64,000 nt of DNA, taken from Pseudooceanicola antarcticus (lineage in GTDB: Bacteria > Pseudomonadota > Alphaproteobacteria > Rhodobacterales > Rhodobacteraceae). Shown piece by piece: positions 7,445-19,222 of this stretch (within the stretch, counting starts at the first letter, position 1; every line of letters begins with the position of its first letter). A program made the position numbers and the translations under genes. The stretch covers positions 867,266-931,265 of the forward strand of contig NZ_OBEA01000001.1 of assembly GCF_900215355.1 (NCBI RefSeq), given 5' to 3'. Under the pieces are notes generated by a model, which saw nothing but the letters and a program-made list of their open reading frames with translations, was not told the DNA's origin and ran no database searches.

Positions 7445-9421
7445 TCAGAGCGTGATGCGGAACAGCGCGAAGCCGCCTTCACCCGCACCGGCTTCCTCGA
7501 TCGAGACGCCCTCGACGCTTTCGGCGTATTTCGCCGCTGCCGGGCCGGTCTCGAACAGCACGGTGGTGCCGTCCATGGGCGCGAAGGTCCAGTTGGCGTC
7601 GGCCTTGGGATCGACGGTGCCCTTCTCGACGATGTAGCGCACGATGATGTCGCGGTTGGTGTCCGGACCCTCGAAGATCACGGTCGAGCCATCGGCGCCG
7701 GGGAAGTGGCCGCCGCCGCCTGCGCGGTAGTTGTTGGTGGCCACGACGAATTCCATGTCGTCGGTCACCGGCTGGCCGTCATAGGTCAGGTCGACGATGC
7801 GGTTCTCGTCCGAGATGACCTCTCCGTCGCGGTTGAACATCATCGGCTTCGACAGGTCGATCTTGTAGCTCACGCCGTCGATCACGTCGAAGTTGTAGCT
7901 GGGGAAGTCGGGGTTCAGCAGCAACGCATCCGAAGAGCCCGGCTCGACCTGGTTGAACATGCCCGCAGAGCGGTTCAGCCAGCCCCGCAGCTGCGCGCCG
8001 TTGATCTTCACCGCCCGGATGGTGTTCGGGTAGAGGTAGAGGTCGGCGACATGCTTGATCGCCACGTCGCCCACGGGCACCTCGGTGTAGTATTCCGGTC
8101 CGCCACGGCCACCGGCCTTGAAGGGCGCGGCGGCCGAGAGCAGCGGCAGGGCCTCGTACTCGGTGCCCTTCAGCATCTCGGTCATGTACCACTTCTGGGC
8201 ATTCGAAACGATCTGCACCGAGGGGTCATCGGCCACCAGTGCGAAGTAGGAGTGCAGCGGTGCCGCGGTCTTGCCGACGGCGCGGCGGACATAGGCGAGC
8301 GTTTCGTCATGCTCCTGCTGCACGGCGGCCAGCACGGCCGGGACCGGCTCGACCAGGGGGACGATCTTGCGATCCTCGCCGCGTTCGTAGATCGGCCGGG
8401 CCTCGGTTTCCGAGGCGACGACGCGCCACTCGTTGCCCTCGCGCTCGATCAGCAGGTCGATGAGACCCATGTGCGATCCCCAGAAGCCGCCCATGACGGC
8501 GGGCTTGCCGTGGATCTTGCCGCTCTCGACATCGACGGCGGCGTAGTCGGCATAGGTGGGAGAGGGGAAGACCAGGTGGCTGTGGCCGGTCATCAGCGCA
8601 TCGATGCCCTCGACCTCTGCCAGCGGAACCGAGGCGTTCTCCATGCCGTCTTCGTGGTTGGCCGAACCGATGCCCGAGTGGCTGAGCGCGATGATGATCT
8701 CGGCGCCCTTTTCCTTCATCTCGGGCACGTAGGCGCGGGCGGTCTCGACGATGTCGCGCGCCTGCACCGAGCCTTCCAGGTGCTTGCGGTCCCAGGTCAT
8801 GATCTGCGGCGGCACGAAGCCGATCAGGCCCACCTTGATCGGCGCCTCGGTGCCGTCGCCCAGGGTGACGGTGCGGTCCAGGATCACGTAGGGGGGCAGC
8901 AGGGTGGTGTCGCCCGTTGGCGAGGCGGCCATCTCCTTGACCACGTTGGCCGAGATGATGGGGAATTCGGCGCCGGCGACGGACTTCATCAGGAAGTCGA
9001 GGCCGTAGTTGAATTCGTGGTTGCCCAGGGTGGAGGCGTCGTAGCCCAGGGTGTTCATGGCGGCGATGACCGGGTGGATGTCACCCTCTGCCATGCCCCG
9101 CTCGTAGGCGATGTAATCGCCCATGGGGTTGCCCTGAAGGAAGTCGCCGTTGTCGATCAGCATGGTGTTGGTAGCCTCGGCACGCAGCGCCTCGATACGG
9201 GCTGCGGTACGGGCCAGGCCAACGGTGTCATCGGGCTTGTCGGCGTAATAATTGTAGGGGAAGACGTGAACGTGCAGGTCCGTCGTTTCCATGATGCGCA
9301 GATGCGCCTGGGTGCCGGCGGCACGCGCCGAGAAGGGATGCAGGCTGAGCAAGGAAGCTCCGGCGATGGTCCCTGCGAGGAAGCCTCGGCGGGACAGGCT
9401 GGTGGATTGTTTCAAGGTCAT
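7445..9421 (-). CDS. cpdB: 2',3'-cyclic-nucleotide 2'-phosphodiesterase / 3'-nucleotidase
   Basis: A 658-residue exported nucleotidase of the 5'-nucleotidase/CpdB family. A twin-arginine signal (SRRGFLAG, then a hydrophobic core and SARAAG) opens the protein. The calcineurin-like metallophosphoesterase domain shows the metal ligands in [23 protein letters not shown] and TGHSH (about 45-270). The C-terminal nucleotide-binding domain follows, with [13 protein letters not shown]. It would hydrolyse 2',3'-cyclic NMPs and 3'-nucleotides in the periplasm for phosphate and nucleoside salvage. Metal cofactors are expected to be loaded before Tat export. It is divergent from nudC. Confidence 0.9.
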   Translation of the reverse strand: MTLKQSTSLSRRGFLAGTIAGASLLSLHPFSARAAGTQAHLRIMETTDLHVHVFPYNYYADKPDDTVGLARTAARIEALRAEATNTMLIDNGDFLQGNPMGDYIAYERGMAEGDIHPVIAAMNTLGYDASTLGNHEFNYGLDFLMKSVAGAEFPIISANVVKEMAASPTGDTTLLPPYVILDRTVTLGDGTEAPIKVGLIGFVPPQIMTWDRKHLEGSVQARDIVETARAYVPEMKEKGAEIIIALSHSGIGSANHEDGMENASVPLAEVEGIDALMTGHSHLVFPSPTYADYAAVDVESGKIHGKPAVMGGFWGSHMGLIDLLIEREGNEWRVVASETEARPIYERGEDRKIVPLVEPVPAVLAAVQQEHDETLAYVRRAVGKTAAPLHSYFALVADDPSVQIVSNAQKWYMTEMLKGTEYEALPLLSAAAPFKAGGRGGPEYYTEVPVGDVAIKHVADLYLYPNTIRAVKINGAQLRGWLNRSAGMFNQVEPGSSDALLLNPDFPSYNFDVIDGVSYKIDLSKPMMFNRDGEVISDENRIVDLTYDGQPVTDDMEFVVATNNYRAGGGGHFPGADGSTVIFEGPDTNRDIIVRYIVEKGTVDPKADANWTFAPMDGTTVLFETGPAAAKYAESVEGVSIEEAGAGEGGFALFRITL

Positions 9422-9664
9422 AATTGGACTCCTTCAGGGTTCGGGCGTCAACATCTCGCTATCCCGTAACAGTATCATTACGGTCTGTTAGCGCCGTCGG
9501 GTAAGTCATGTCCGGTTTCAGACAGGCGATATGCCACCGCTGACCTTGCGGCGCTGCCAGCGTAATGAGCATCGCGTCCGTCCATTCGAGCATGGCGCCG
9601 CCCAGGCCCGCGTGGCAAGCGCCATTGTGCTTGCCGGGGCGCGCGGGCAAGCTGGGGGCAAGCG
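9422..9664. promoter_or_regulatory. Divergent promoter region cpdB / nudC
   Basis: 243 bases without a gene, upstream of both cpdB and nudC. The left part next to cpdB is relatively AT-rich (AACAGTATCATTACGG) and probably holds its promoter. I could not identify a convincing Pho box. Confidence 0.35.
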
Positions 9665-10618
9665 ATGAAAGGGCTGCAGATGGACGGGATCATTCGGGAA
9701 AAGGCACGCGGGCTGACCTTCGGGGACAGCGGTATCGACCGGCTGGCCGAGGCGCGGGGCGATATCTCGGCGCTGGCCGCCGATCCCGCCGCGCGCTGCC
9801 TGCTGTTCTGGCGCGGCGCCCTGCTGGTCGATGGCGAACACCCGGCGCGGCTCGGGCTGGACCACCCGTTGCTGGCGCTCTCGGACCAGCCGTTGATCCT
9901 GTTGGGCCAGGCCGCATCGGGGCCGGTCTTCGCGCAGGATATCTCGGGCTGGCGGCCGCCAGAGGGCGCAGAGGAGCCGCCCCGCCACCCCGCCTTCACC
10001 GAGACCCAGGCGCTGACCGACCTGCGAGCGGTGATGTTCGGGCTGACCCCGGAAGACGGAGAGCTGACCGCCACGGCGCGGGCGCTCTTTTCCTGGCATC
10101 ATACCCATGGGTTCTGCGCCCGCTGCGGCGCGGCCTCCGAGATCGTGCAGGCGGGCTGGCAGCGCTCCTGCCCCGCCTGCGGAGGGCAGCATTTCCCGCG
10201 CACCGATCCGGTGGTCATCATGCTCATCACCTCGGGCGACAGGGTCCTGCTGGGCCGCTCGCCGGCCTGGCCCGAGGGGATGTATTCGCTGCCCGCGGGC
10301 TTCGTCGAACCGGGCGAGACCATCGAGGCCGCCGCCCGCCGGGAGATCCGCGAAGAGACCGGCGTCGCAGTCGGCCCGGTGCGCTACCTGGGCTGCCAGC
10401 CCTGGCCCTTCCCCAACTCGTTGATGTTCGGCTGTGAGGGCGAGGCGCTCTCGGAAGAGATCACCCTGGACCCCGTCGAGCTGGAGGATGCGCTCTGGCT
10501 GTCGCGCGAGGATCTGGTGCAGGTCTTTGCAGGTGATCATCCGGCAATCCGTCGCCCCCGCAGGGGGGCAATTGCAGAGTATCTTCTGCGCAATTGGCTT
10601 GCGGACCGGGTGGATTGA
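9665..10618 (+). CDS. nudC: NAD(+) diphosphatase / NAD-capped RNA decapping enzyme
   Basis: A 317-residue NudC. A zinc ribbon (CARCG..CPACG) precedes the Nudix box GFVEPGETIEAAARREIREETG, and the family-specific QPWPFPNS motif follows. The enzyme cleaves NADH/NAD+ to NMNH/NMN and AMP, and in E. coli removes NAD caps from RNA 5' ends. The start could be this ATG or the ATG five codons later, which has GAAAGGG in front. It is followed 49 bases on by an SRPBCC gene on the same strand. Confidence 0.93.
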   Translation: MKGLQMDGIIREKARGLTFGDSGIDRLAEARGDISALAADPAARCLLFWRGALLVDGEHPARLGLDHPLLALSDQPLILLGQAASGPVFAQDISGWRPPEGAEEPPRHPAFTETQALTDLRAVMFGLTPEDGELTATARALFSWHHTHGFCARCGAASEIVQAGWQRSCPACGGQHFPRTDPVVIMLITSGDRVLLGRSPAWPEGMYSLPAGFVEPGETIEAAARREIREETGVAVGPVRYLGCQPWPFPNSLMFGCEGEALSEEITLDPVELEDALWLSREDLVQVFAGDHPAIRRPRRGAIAEYLLRNWLADRVD

Positions 10619-10667
10619 CGCGAATGTCGGCCCTGTAAACCAAGGCGGAAACGGTGGTCGTTACTTC

Positions 10668-11135
10668 ATGAAATTCGTGACCAAGGAAGACATCGGGGCC
10701 CCGATCGACGCGGTTTTCTCGAAGGTCAGCGATTTCCATGCGTTCGAGCGTTCGGCGATTCGGCGCGGGGCCGAGGTGACGCGGCGGGACAGCCCTCCGG
10801 TCAACGGTGAGGGCGCCGCCTGGGACGTGCGTTTCGACATGCGCGGCAAGCGCCGCGACATCGGCTTGGAAGTCACCGAGTTCGACGGCCCCGAGCGGAT
10901 GCAGCTGAAGCTGCGTTCGGAGGGCGTGAAGGGGCATGTGCTGGTGGATCTTGTGGCGCTGTCGCGCTCGCGCACCCGCATCCGCATCGAGACAGAGATC
11001 AAGCCCAAGACCCTCTCGGCCCGCCTGCTGATCCAGTCCCTGCGGCTGGCGCGGGGCACCATCGAGAAACGCCTGGCCGAGCGTATGGCGGAGTTCGCCG
11101 CAGCGCTCGAGAAACCCCCAAGCTCCCACGGCTGA
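10668..11135 (+). CDS. SRPBCC-fold protein (polyketide cyclase/START-like)
   Basis: A 155-residue cytoplasmic protein beginning MKFVTKEDIGAPIDAVFSKVSDFHAFERSAIRRG. This is the usual opening of SRPBCC proteins, which form a deep hydrophobic ligand pocket. The alternating strands (WDVRFDMRGKRRDIGLEVTEFDGPERMQLKL..) and the C-terminal helix (IQSLRLARGTIEKRLAERMAEFAAAL) fit the fold. No catalytic residue or ligand can be named. Possibly co-transcribed with nudC. Confidence 0.75.
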   Translation: MKFVTKEDIGAPIDAVFSKVSDFHAFERSAIRRGAEVTRRDSPPVNGEGAAWDVRFDMRGKRRDIGLEVTEFDGPERMQLKLRSEGVKGHVLVDLVALSRSRTRIRIETEIKPKTLSARLLIQSLRLARGTIEKRLAERMAEFAAALEKPPSSHG

Positions 11136-11204
11136 GCCCCGCGTAAGGTGGCTGCCAAGCCACCATACCCGGCCCGATACGGCCAGGCTTTCGCCCTGCC
11201 GTTC

Positions 11205-11232
11205 GGCGCGCAGCGGGTTGCCGCTGCGCGCC
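11205..11232. terminator. Hairpin between convergent SRPBCC and pheA genes
   Basis: A perfect 12-bp stem GGCGCGCAGCGG / CCGCTGCGCGCC with a GTTG loop, lying between two convergent genes. A smaller hairpin GGTGGCT / AGCCACC lies at 11147-11164. Neither has a T-tract. Confidence 0.45.
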
Positions 11233-11242
11233 TACCTGCGGC

Positions 11243-12076
11243 TCAATGTCGCCGGGCGTCGGCCGGATAGACCCCGATGATCTCCATCATCGAAGAGAAA
11301 TAGCTCAGCTCGTCGAGCGCCAGCTTGACGTTGTCGTCCTCTGGGTGGCCCTCGATATCGGCGTAGAACTGGGTCGCGGTGAAGCTGCCGCCCACCATGT
11401 AGCTTTCCAGCTTGGTCATGTTGACGCCATTGGTGGCAAAGCCGCCCATGGCCTTGTAGAGCGCCGCCGGAATATTGCGGACCTGGAAGATCAGCGTGGT
11501 GATCATGCCGCTGTCGCCGCGCCGCGTGTAATCGGGAGAGGTCGACATCTCGAGGAAGCGGGTGGTGTTGTTGGCCTGGTCCTCAATGTGGCGGGCCAGC
11601 ACGTCGAGGCCATAGACCTCGGCCGCCAGCTCGCTTGCCAGGGCGCCGCGCGTGCGGTCGCTCTGCTGCGAGATCAGATGCGCCGAACCGGCGGTATCGG
11701 CGCCGGTGATGCGCTCGATTCCATGTTCGGCCAGGAAACCGCGGCACTGGCCCAGCAACATCGAGTGCGAGGTGGCCGTCTTGATCTCGGCAAGCTGGGT
11801 GCCGGGCAGGCCCATCAGGTTGATGTGCACGCGCACGAAGGCCTCGCCCACGATATGCAGCCCCGAGCCGGGCAGGAGGTAGTGAATGTCGGCGACCCGC
11901 CCGAAGGTCGAATTATCGACCGGAAGCATGGCTTTATCGGCCAGCCCGTCCTTGACCGCGGCGATGGCATCTTCGAAGGTACGGCAGGGGAGGGGTTCCA
12001 GTTCCGGGCAGGCTTCGACACAGGCCTGGTGCGAATAGGCACCCAGCTCTCCCTGGAAGGCAATTCGGCGTGTCAT
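11243..12076 (-). CDS. pheA: Prephenate dehydratase
   Basis: A 277-residue monofunctional enzyme converting prephenate to phenylpyruvate in phenylalanine synthesis. Visible are the N-terminal FQGELGAYSHQA, the binding-protein-like fold with MLPVDNSTFGRVADIHYLLP, the catalytic-region motif NNTTRFL (about 168-174), and a C-terminal ACT regulatory domain (LIFQVRNIPAALYKAMGGFATNGVNMTKLESYM) that should bind Phe for feedback inhibition. No chorismate mutase domain is fused. It is divergent from the cytochrome gene. Confidence 0.93.
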   Translation of the reverse strand: MTRRIAFQGELGAYSHQACVEACPELEPLPCRTFEDAIAAVKDGLADKAMLPVDNSTFGRVADIHYLLPGSGLHIVGEAFVRVHINLMGLPGTQLAEIKTATSHSMLLGQCRGFLAEHGIERITGADTAGSAHLISQQSDRTRGALASELAAEVYGLDVLARHIEDQANNTTRFLEMSTSPDYTRRGDSGMITTLIFQVRNIPAALYKAMGGFATNGVNMTKLESYMVGGSFTATQFYADIEGHPEDDNVKLALDELSYFSSMMEIIGVYPADARRH

Positions 12077-12216
12077 TCTGGGGATTTCCGTGTTGTTTCC
12101 GACAAATCCGCCCAGGAGGGCGTTTGGTCGCGGTAACTACACCTTGCCTTGGGTGAGGGGAAGCGGATACATACCCGCCGAGAACTGGCTACGGATTCAT
12201 CAGGGACGCAGCGCAT

Positions 12217-12738
12217 ATGTTTGACACGATGACGGGAACGAAGATCATTGGCGGCTTCTGCGGCACGCTGTTGATTTTCCTGCTGGCCAATTGGGCTGCG
12301 GACGAGCTCTATGATACGAGCGCCGGGGGCCATGGCGGCGAAGAACATGCCCGCGGTTATGTTATTGAGACCGACGAAGCCGAAGGCGGCGCGGTCGAGG
12401 AGGAGGGTCCCTCCTTCGAAGAGCTCTTTGCCCAGGCCGATGCCGGTGCGGGTGAGCGCGTCTTCAACAAGTGCAAGGCTTGCCACAAGGTCGACGGGAC
12501 CGACGGCACCGGCCCGCACCTGAATGGTGTGGTGGGACGCGAGGTCGACGCAGTCGCCGGCTTCTCCTACTCGGGCGCACTGGAAGAGCACTTCGACGTC
12601 TGGACGCCGGAAAACCTTCAGGCCTTCCTGGAAAACCCGCGCTCCGCAGCGCCGGGCACCAAGATGTCCTTCTCGGGCCTCAAGGACATGGAAGACCGCG
12701 CGGACGTGATCGCCTACCTCGCCTCGCTGGACGGCTGA
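12217..12738 (+). CDS. cycM: Membrane-anchored cytochrome c, CycM / c552 type
   Basis: A 173-residue monohaem cytochrome. An uncleaved N-terminal membrane anchor (KIIGGFCGTLLIFLLANWA) is followed by a Gly/Glu-rich linker (about 35-75) and a class I cytochrome c domain with haem motif CKACH (about 86-90) and the Met ligand in GTKMSFSG. In related bacteria the membrane-bound cytochrome of this type carries electrons from the bc1 complex to terminal oxidases, which fits the cbb3 operon in the same region. A terminator follows the gene. Confidence 0.9.
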   Translation: MFDTMTGTKIIGGFCGTLLIFLLANWAADELYDTSAGGHGGEEHARGYVIETDEAEGGAVEEEGPSFEELFAQADAGAGERVFNKCKACHKVDGTDGTGPHLNGVVGREVDAVAGFSYSGALEEHFDVWTPENLQAFLENPRSAAPGTKMSFSGLKDMEDRADVIAYLASLDG

Positions 12739-12796
12739 GGCAGCGGCACCGCCGGGCGCAGAGGCGCCATCTGCCCGGAAACCGGGCTGAAATTCG

Positions 12797-12828
12797 GGTC
12801 GTCGGCAGGAAATGCCGGCGACCTTTTG
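12797..12828 (+). terminator. Intrinsic terminator of cycM
   Basis: 11-bp stem GGTCGTCGGCA / TGCCGGCGACC (one G-T pair), 5-base loop, then TTTTGCG, 59 bases after the stop codon. Confidence 0.8.
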
Positions 12829-13028
12829 CGTTGGTAAGCAGCTGGTAACCACTTCTCACGCATTCTCGTCTTGAACATGATTGACCGCGCTGATTAGCCT
12901 GTCCTCGACAAGAAGGCTGGCTTGGCGCGCAGGCTGTGGACATTCTTCATCGGGAAACTTCGGTGGACCTGTCCCGCATTCGTGCCATGTTGAAGGCCAG
13001 GTTCCAGAAGGAAGTCGAGGAGTTTCCG

Positions 13029-14993
13029 ATGCATCGTCCAGATTCCCCTGCCGCCCCCCGGTCTGTCGCTCGAACCGCTGTCCGAACCCAGTCATCCGGG
13101 ATGCAGGGCGCCGCGCTGGCGCTGCTGGCAGGGCTGGGCATTGCCGTCCTTGCCTTCGTTTCCCCCGCCCCGGCCCAGGAGGCCGAAGACGCGATCACCG
13201 TGAGCCACGGTTATTCCTACTTCGGCAATCTCGACTACCCGGCGGATTACGAAAGCCTCGACTACGTGAACCCCGATGCGCCGAAGGGCGGTGAGATCGC
13301 CATCGGCGCCACGGGCACCTTCGACAGCCTCAACCCCTATTCCCGCAAGGGCCGCTCCGGTGTCCTGACCTCGATCCAGTACGACAGCCTGCTGAGCAGC
13401 CTCGATGACAGCGTCGGCCAGTATTACTGCGTGGTCTGCGAAAGCCTGGAATACCCCGAAAGCCGCGACTGGGTGATCTTCCACATGCGCCCCGAGGCGA
13501 AGTTCTTCGACGGCAGCCCCGTCACCGCCGAGGACGTGGTGTTCTCTCACAAGCTCTTTATCACGCAAGGCTTGCCCTCTTACGCCCAGGCCGTGGGCGA
13601 GATGGTGACCGGCGCCGAGGCGCTGGATGAGCATACGGTGAAATTCACCTTCAACCCCGAGCTTTCCAAGCGCTCGCGGATCGAGACGGTGGGCAATACG
13701 CCGATCTTCCAGAAATCCTGGTTCGAGGCAGACCCCGAGAACCGCCGTCTCGACGAGCCGCGCATGGAAGTGGCCCCCGGTTCGGGCCCCTATGAGCTCG
13801 ACAGCTTCGAGGTGAACCGCCGCATCGTCTACAAGCGCCGCGACGACTACTGGGGCAAGGACCTGCCGATCAACCGGGGCCGCAACAACTACGACACCAT
13901 CCGGGTCGAGTATTTCTCGGACCAGACGACCTCCTTCGAGGCCTTCAAGGCCGGCGAATACACCCTGAAGGTCGAAAGCGATCCCAAGCAGTGGTCCACC
14001 GGCTACCGCTTCCCGAAGGTTGAAAGCGGCGCCGTGGTGCTTGAGGAAGTGCCGGATGGCAGCCCGCCGAACCCCACCGGCTTCGTCTTCAACCTGGCCC
14101 GCCCGCAGCTGGCCGACAAGCGCGTCCGCCAGGCCATCGCGCTGGCCTACAATTTCGAATGGACCAACGATTCCCTGCTCTTCGGCCTCTATTCGCCGCG
14201 CAGTTCCTTCGTCGAAGGCACCCCGGTCGAGGCCATGGGCCTGCCCGAGGGCGCGGAAAAGGCCTTCCTGGAAGGGCTCGGCGACGTGGTGCCGGAAGAT
14301 CTGATGACGACCGAACCCTACCAGATGCACGTCTCGGATGCAGAGCGGCTGAACGACCGCGGCAACCTGCGTCGCGCCTCGGGGCTGCTGACCGAAGCGG
14401 GCTGGGAAGTGGGCGATGACGGTATCCGCCGCAATGCCGATGGCGAGACGCTGAAGGTCAACATGCTGATCCCCTCCAACATCCAGTCCTCGGTCGAGGG
14501 GATGCAGGACACCTTCGTGCAGAACCTGCGCCAGATCGGCGTCGATGCCTCCTTCGAGAAGATCGACCCCTCGCAATACACCCTGCGCCGGCGCGAGCGG
14601 GATTACGACATGCTCTATTCCACGCAGTACGGCGCCTTCCTGTCGACGGGTGGCGGGCTGACGCAGATGTATGGCTCCAAGGAATCCGAGTTCAGCCTGT
14701 TCAACCCCGCAGGCCTTGCCAGCCCGCTGGTCGATGCCATCCTCGAGGCCTCCTTCGAGGCGCAGAGCCAGGAAGAGACCGACGTGGCGCTGACCGCGCT
14801 GGACCGCGCCCTGCGCTACGAGTTCTTCATCGTGCCGACCGGCTACATCGCGGATTACTGGGTTGCCTATTACGACATGTACCGCCACCCCACGGCGGAC
14901 AAGATGCCGCCCTACGGGTTGGGCTACCTGGACTTCTGGTGGGTCGACCCCGAGGCGGAGGCCCAGCTGAAAGCAAGCGGAGCACTGCGGTAA
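13029..14993 (+). CDS. yejA: Peptide ABC transporter substrate-binding protein YejA
   Basis: A 654-residue periplasmic solute-binding protein of the extracellular family 5 (SBP_bac_5), the receptor of a YejABEF importer known for oligopeptides and microcin C. An N-terminal hydrophobic segment (GAALALLAGLGIAVLAFV) and the AQEAEDAITVSHGYSYFG junction indicate export. Typical SBP5 features are NPDAPKGGEIAIGATGTFDSLNPYS and the binding region with KFFDGSPVTAEDVVFSHK. I chose the ATG at MHRPDS because GAGGAG lies 6-8 bases upstream; a longer frame exists. First gene of yejABEF. Confidence 0.9.
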   Translation: MHRPDSPAAPRSVARTAVRTQSSGMQGAALALLAGLGIAVLAFVSPAPAQEAEDAITVSHGYSYFGNLDYPADYESLDYVNPDAPKGGEIAIGATGTFDSLNPYSRKGRSGVLTSIQYDSLLSSLDDSVGQYYCVVCESLEYPESRDWVIFHMRPEAKFFDGSPVTAEDVVFSHKLFITQGLPSYAQAVGEMVTGAEALDEHTVKFTFNPELSKRSRIETVGNTPIFQKSWFEADPENRRLDEPRMEVAPGSGPYELDSFEVNRRIVYKRRDDYWGKDLPINRGRNNYDTIRVEYFSDQTTSFEAFKAGEYTLKVESDPKQWSTGYRFPKVESGAVVLEEVPDGSPPNPTGFVFNLARPQLADKRVRQAIALAYNFEWTNDSLLFGLYSPRSSFVEGTPVEAMGLPEGAEKAFLEGLGDVVPEDLMTTEPYQMHVSDAERLNDRGNLRRASGLLTEAGWEVGDDGIRRNADGETLKVNMLIPSNIQSSVEGMQDTFVQNLRQIGVDASFEKIDPSQYTLRRRERDYDMLYSTQYGAFLSTGGGLTQMYGSKESEFSLFNPAGLASPLVDAILEASFEAQSQEETDVALTALDRALRYEFFIVPTGYIADYWVAYYDMYRHPTADKMPPYGLGYLDFWWVDPEAEAQLKASGALR

Positions 14994-14999
14994 ACCCCG

Positions 15000-16088
15000 A
15001 TGGGAGCCTATATTCTCCGCCGCCTGGCCCTGGTCATCCCGACCCTTCTTGGGATCATGGTGATCAACTTCGCCCTGACCCAGTTCGTGCCCGGTGGCCC
15101 GATCGAGCAGATCATCGCCAACCTCCAGGGGCAGGGCGATGTCACCGCGGGCTTCACCGGCAACGGGCCCGACACCGCCAACATGTTCGAGGAGGCCAGC
15201 AACTCGGACTATGCCGGCGCCCGTGGCCTGCCGCCTGAATTCATCGAGAAGCTGGAAAAGGAGTTCGGCTTCGACAAGCCGCCGCTGACCCGTTTCATGC
15301 TGATGCTGTGGAACTACGTGCGGCTGGATTTCGGAGACAGCTACTTTGGCGCCGGAACGGTGATCGAATTGGTCATCGACAAGATGCCGGTCTCGATCAC
15401 GCTGGGGCTGTGGTCGACGCTGATCGCCTACCTGGTCTCGATCCCGCTGGGCATCCGCAAGGCGGTGCGCGACGGCTCGCGCTTCGACAACGTGACCTCG
15501 GGCATCATCATCGTCGCCTATGCGATCCCCGGTTTCCTCTTTGCCGTGCTGCTGCTGGTGCTCTTCGCCGGCGGCTCCTACTGGCAGATCTTCCCGCTGC
15601 GGGGCCTTGTCTCGGACAACTGGGAAGAGCTTTCGATTCTCGGCAAGATCGCCGATTACTTCTGGCACATCACCCTGCCGGTGCTGGCATCGACCATTTC
15701 GGCCTTTGCCACGCTGACCCTGCTGACCAAGAATTCCTTCCTCGACGAGATCAAGAAGCAATACGTGATCACGGCCCGCGCCAAGGGCCAGACGGAACGC
15801 AAGGTCCTCTACGGCCACGTGTTCCGCAATGCCATGCTGATCGTCATCGCGGGCTTCCCCTCGGTCTTCATCGGGGTCTTCTTCTCGGGCTCGCTGATCA
15901 TCGAGACGCTCTTCTCGCTCGACGGCCTCGGGCGGCTCGGCTTCGAGGCGGCGCTGCAACGGGACTATCCGGTGATCTTCGGCACGCTCTTCATCTTCGG
16001 CCTCATCGGCCTCGTGGTCGGCATCCTGTCGGACCTGATGTATGTCTTCGTCGATCCCCGGATCGACTTTGAAAAACGCGAGGGCTGA
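15000..16088 (+). CDS. yejB: Peptide ABC transporter permease YejB
   Basis: A 362-residue inner-membrane permease of the DppB/OppB type. The N-terminal membrane helix ([31 protein letters not shown]) carries the typical PGGP motif. A long periplasmic segment with [26 protein letters not shown] follows, then five further helices. The EAA loop that docks onto the ATPase is [27 protein letters not shown]. It starts six bases after yejA and ends three bases before yejE. Confidence 0.93.
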   Translation: MGAYILRRLALVIPTLLGIMVINFALTQFVPGGPIEQIIANLQGQGDVTAGFTGNGPDTANMFEEASNSDYAGARGLPPEFIEKLEKEFGFDKPPLTRFMLMLWNYVRLDFGDSYFGAGTVIELVIDKMPVSITLGLWSTLIAYLVSIPLGIRKAVRDGSRFDNVTSGIIIVAYAIPGFLFAVLLLVLFAGGSYWQIFPLRGLVSDNWEELSILGKIADYFWHITLPVLASTISAFATLTLLTKNSFLDEIKKQYVITARAKGQTERKVLYGHVFRNAMLIVIAGFPSVFIGVFFSGSLIIETLFSLDGLGRLGFEAALQRDYPVIFGTLFIFGLIGLVVGILSDLMYVFVDPRIDFEKREG

Positions 16089-16091
16089 GCC

Positions 16092-17272
16092 TTGGCTGAT
16101 CCCGCCGTGAACCCGCCCGAAAAGGGCCCTGACGCCCCGACCGCCGTGACGGCCCCGCCCGAGAAGCGTGGCTGTCTGTCGCCGCTCAACCAGCGGCGCT
16201 GGCGCAATTTCCGCCGCAACCGCCGCGCCTTCTGGTCGCTTGTGGTCTTCTGCGTGCTCTTCGGCCTGTCGCTCTTTGCCGAGTTCCTGGCCAATGACCG
16301 CCCGATCCTGGTGCAATACCGGGGCAGCTACTACACGCCGATCTTCTCCTTCTATCCCGAGACCGAGTTCGGCGGCGACTTCCGCACCGAGGCCGTCTAC
16401 CGCGACCCCGAGGTGCAATGCCTGATCGAGACCGGCGGCCTGGACGCCTGCTTCGACGATCCCGAAGGGCTGATCGAAGATGCCGCCGACGGCGAGATCG
16501 GCGGCGAGCAGATCGAGAAGGGTTGGACCCTCTGGCCGCCCATCCCCTATTCCTACGACAGCCCGGTCGAGCGCCCGGGCGCCGCGCCGCTGCCGCCCAA
16601 TGGCCAGAACTGGCTTGGCACCGATGATACCAAGCGCGACCTGCTGGCGCGTGTGATCTACGGCTTCCGGCTCTCGATCGTCTTCACCCTGATCGTCACC
16701 GCGCTCTCCTCGGCCATCGGGATCGCGGCGGGTGCTGTGCAGGGCTACTTCGGCGGCAAGATAGACCTTATCTTCCAACGCCTTATCGAGATATGGGCCT
16801 CGACCCCCTCGCTCTACATCATCATCATCCTCTTCGCGATCCTCGGCCGCAGCTTCTGGCTGCTGGTGATCCTGACGGTGCTCTTCGGCTGGATGTCCCT
16901 GGTGGGTGTGGTCCGGGCCGAGTTCCTGCGCGCCCGCAACCTGGAATATGTCCGCGCGGCCAAGGCGCTTGGCGTGCCGAACCGCACCATCATGTTCCGC
17001 CACATGCTGCCGAACGCCATGGTGGCGACCCTGACCATGATGCCCTTCATCGTCACCGGCACGATTTCGACGCTGGCCAGCCTCGACTTCCTCGGCTTCG
17101 GCCTGCCCAGCTCCTCGCCCTCGCTGGGCGAGATGACGCTGCAGGCGAAAGAGAACCTGCAGGCGCCCTGGCTGGGCTTCACCTCCTTCACCGTCTTCGC
17201 GGTGATGCTGTCGCTGCTGGTCTTCATCTTTGAAGGCGTGCGCGACGCCTTCGATCCCAGAAAGACCTTCAA

Positions 17273-17276
<4 letters not shown>
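16092..17276 (+). CDS. yejE: Peptide ABC transporter permease YejE
   Basis: A 394-residue permease of the DppC/OppC type. A proline-rich cytoplasmic N-terminus precedes the first helix ([21 protein letters not shown]). The long periplasmic segment keeps family landmarks ([48 protein letters not shown]) but also contains an acidic stretch with two cysteines (Cys110 and Cys120) between VQC and GEIGGEQ. The EAA loop is [23 protein letters not shown]. Translation appears to start at TTG, three bases after the yejB stop, and the end overlaps yejF by four bases, so coupling is tight. Confidence 0.9.
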
Positions 17277-19129
<1,853 letters not shown>

Positions 19130-19130
19130 C

Positions 19131-19197
19131 CCATCACCAGGCTGAAAATACTCCCGCCGGAGGCCCGGCCCGGATGGGCCGGACCCCCAGGGGAGGA
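19131..19197 (-). repeat. Single copy of the GAGTATTT hairpin-tail repeat
   Basis: Read on the minus strand: hairpin TCCGGCCC/GGGCCGG, hairpin GCCTCCGGC, then the tail GGAGTATTTTCAGCCTGGTG. It starts 26 bases past the hemN stop and ends two bases from the yejF stop, between convergent genes. Confidence 0.75.
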
Positions 19198-19222
19198 AGG
19201 CGGGCAAGGCTGCCGTGAAAGC

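Noticed and set aside
7352..9469. A 705-residue plus-strand frame over the nucleotidase gene
   Set aside because: Antisense shadow of cpdB with no domain or ribosome site.
13092..17003. A 1303-residue reading frame on the minus strand
   Set aside because: It is antisense to yejA, yejB and yejE, has His/Gly/Ala-rich filler composition with no recognisable domain, and comes from high-GC codon bias.
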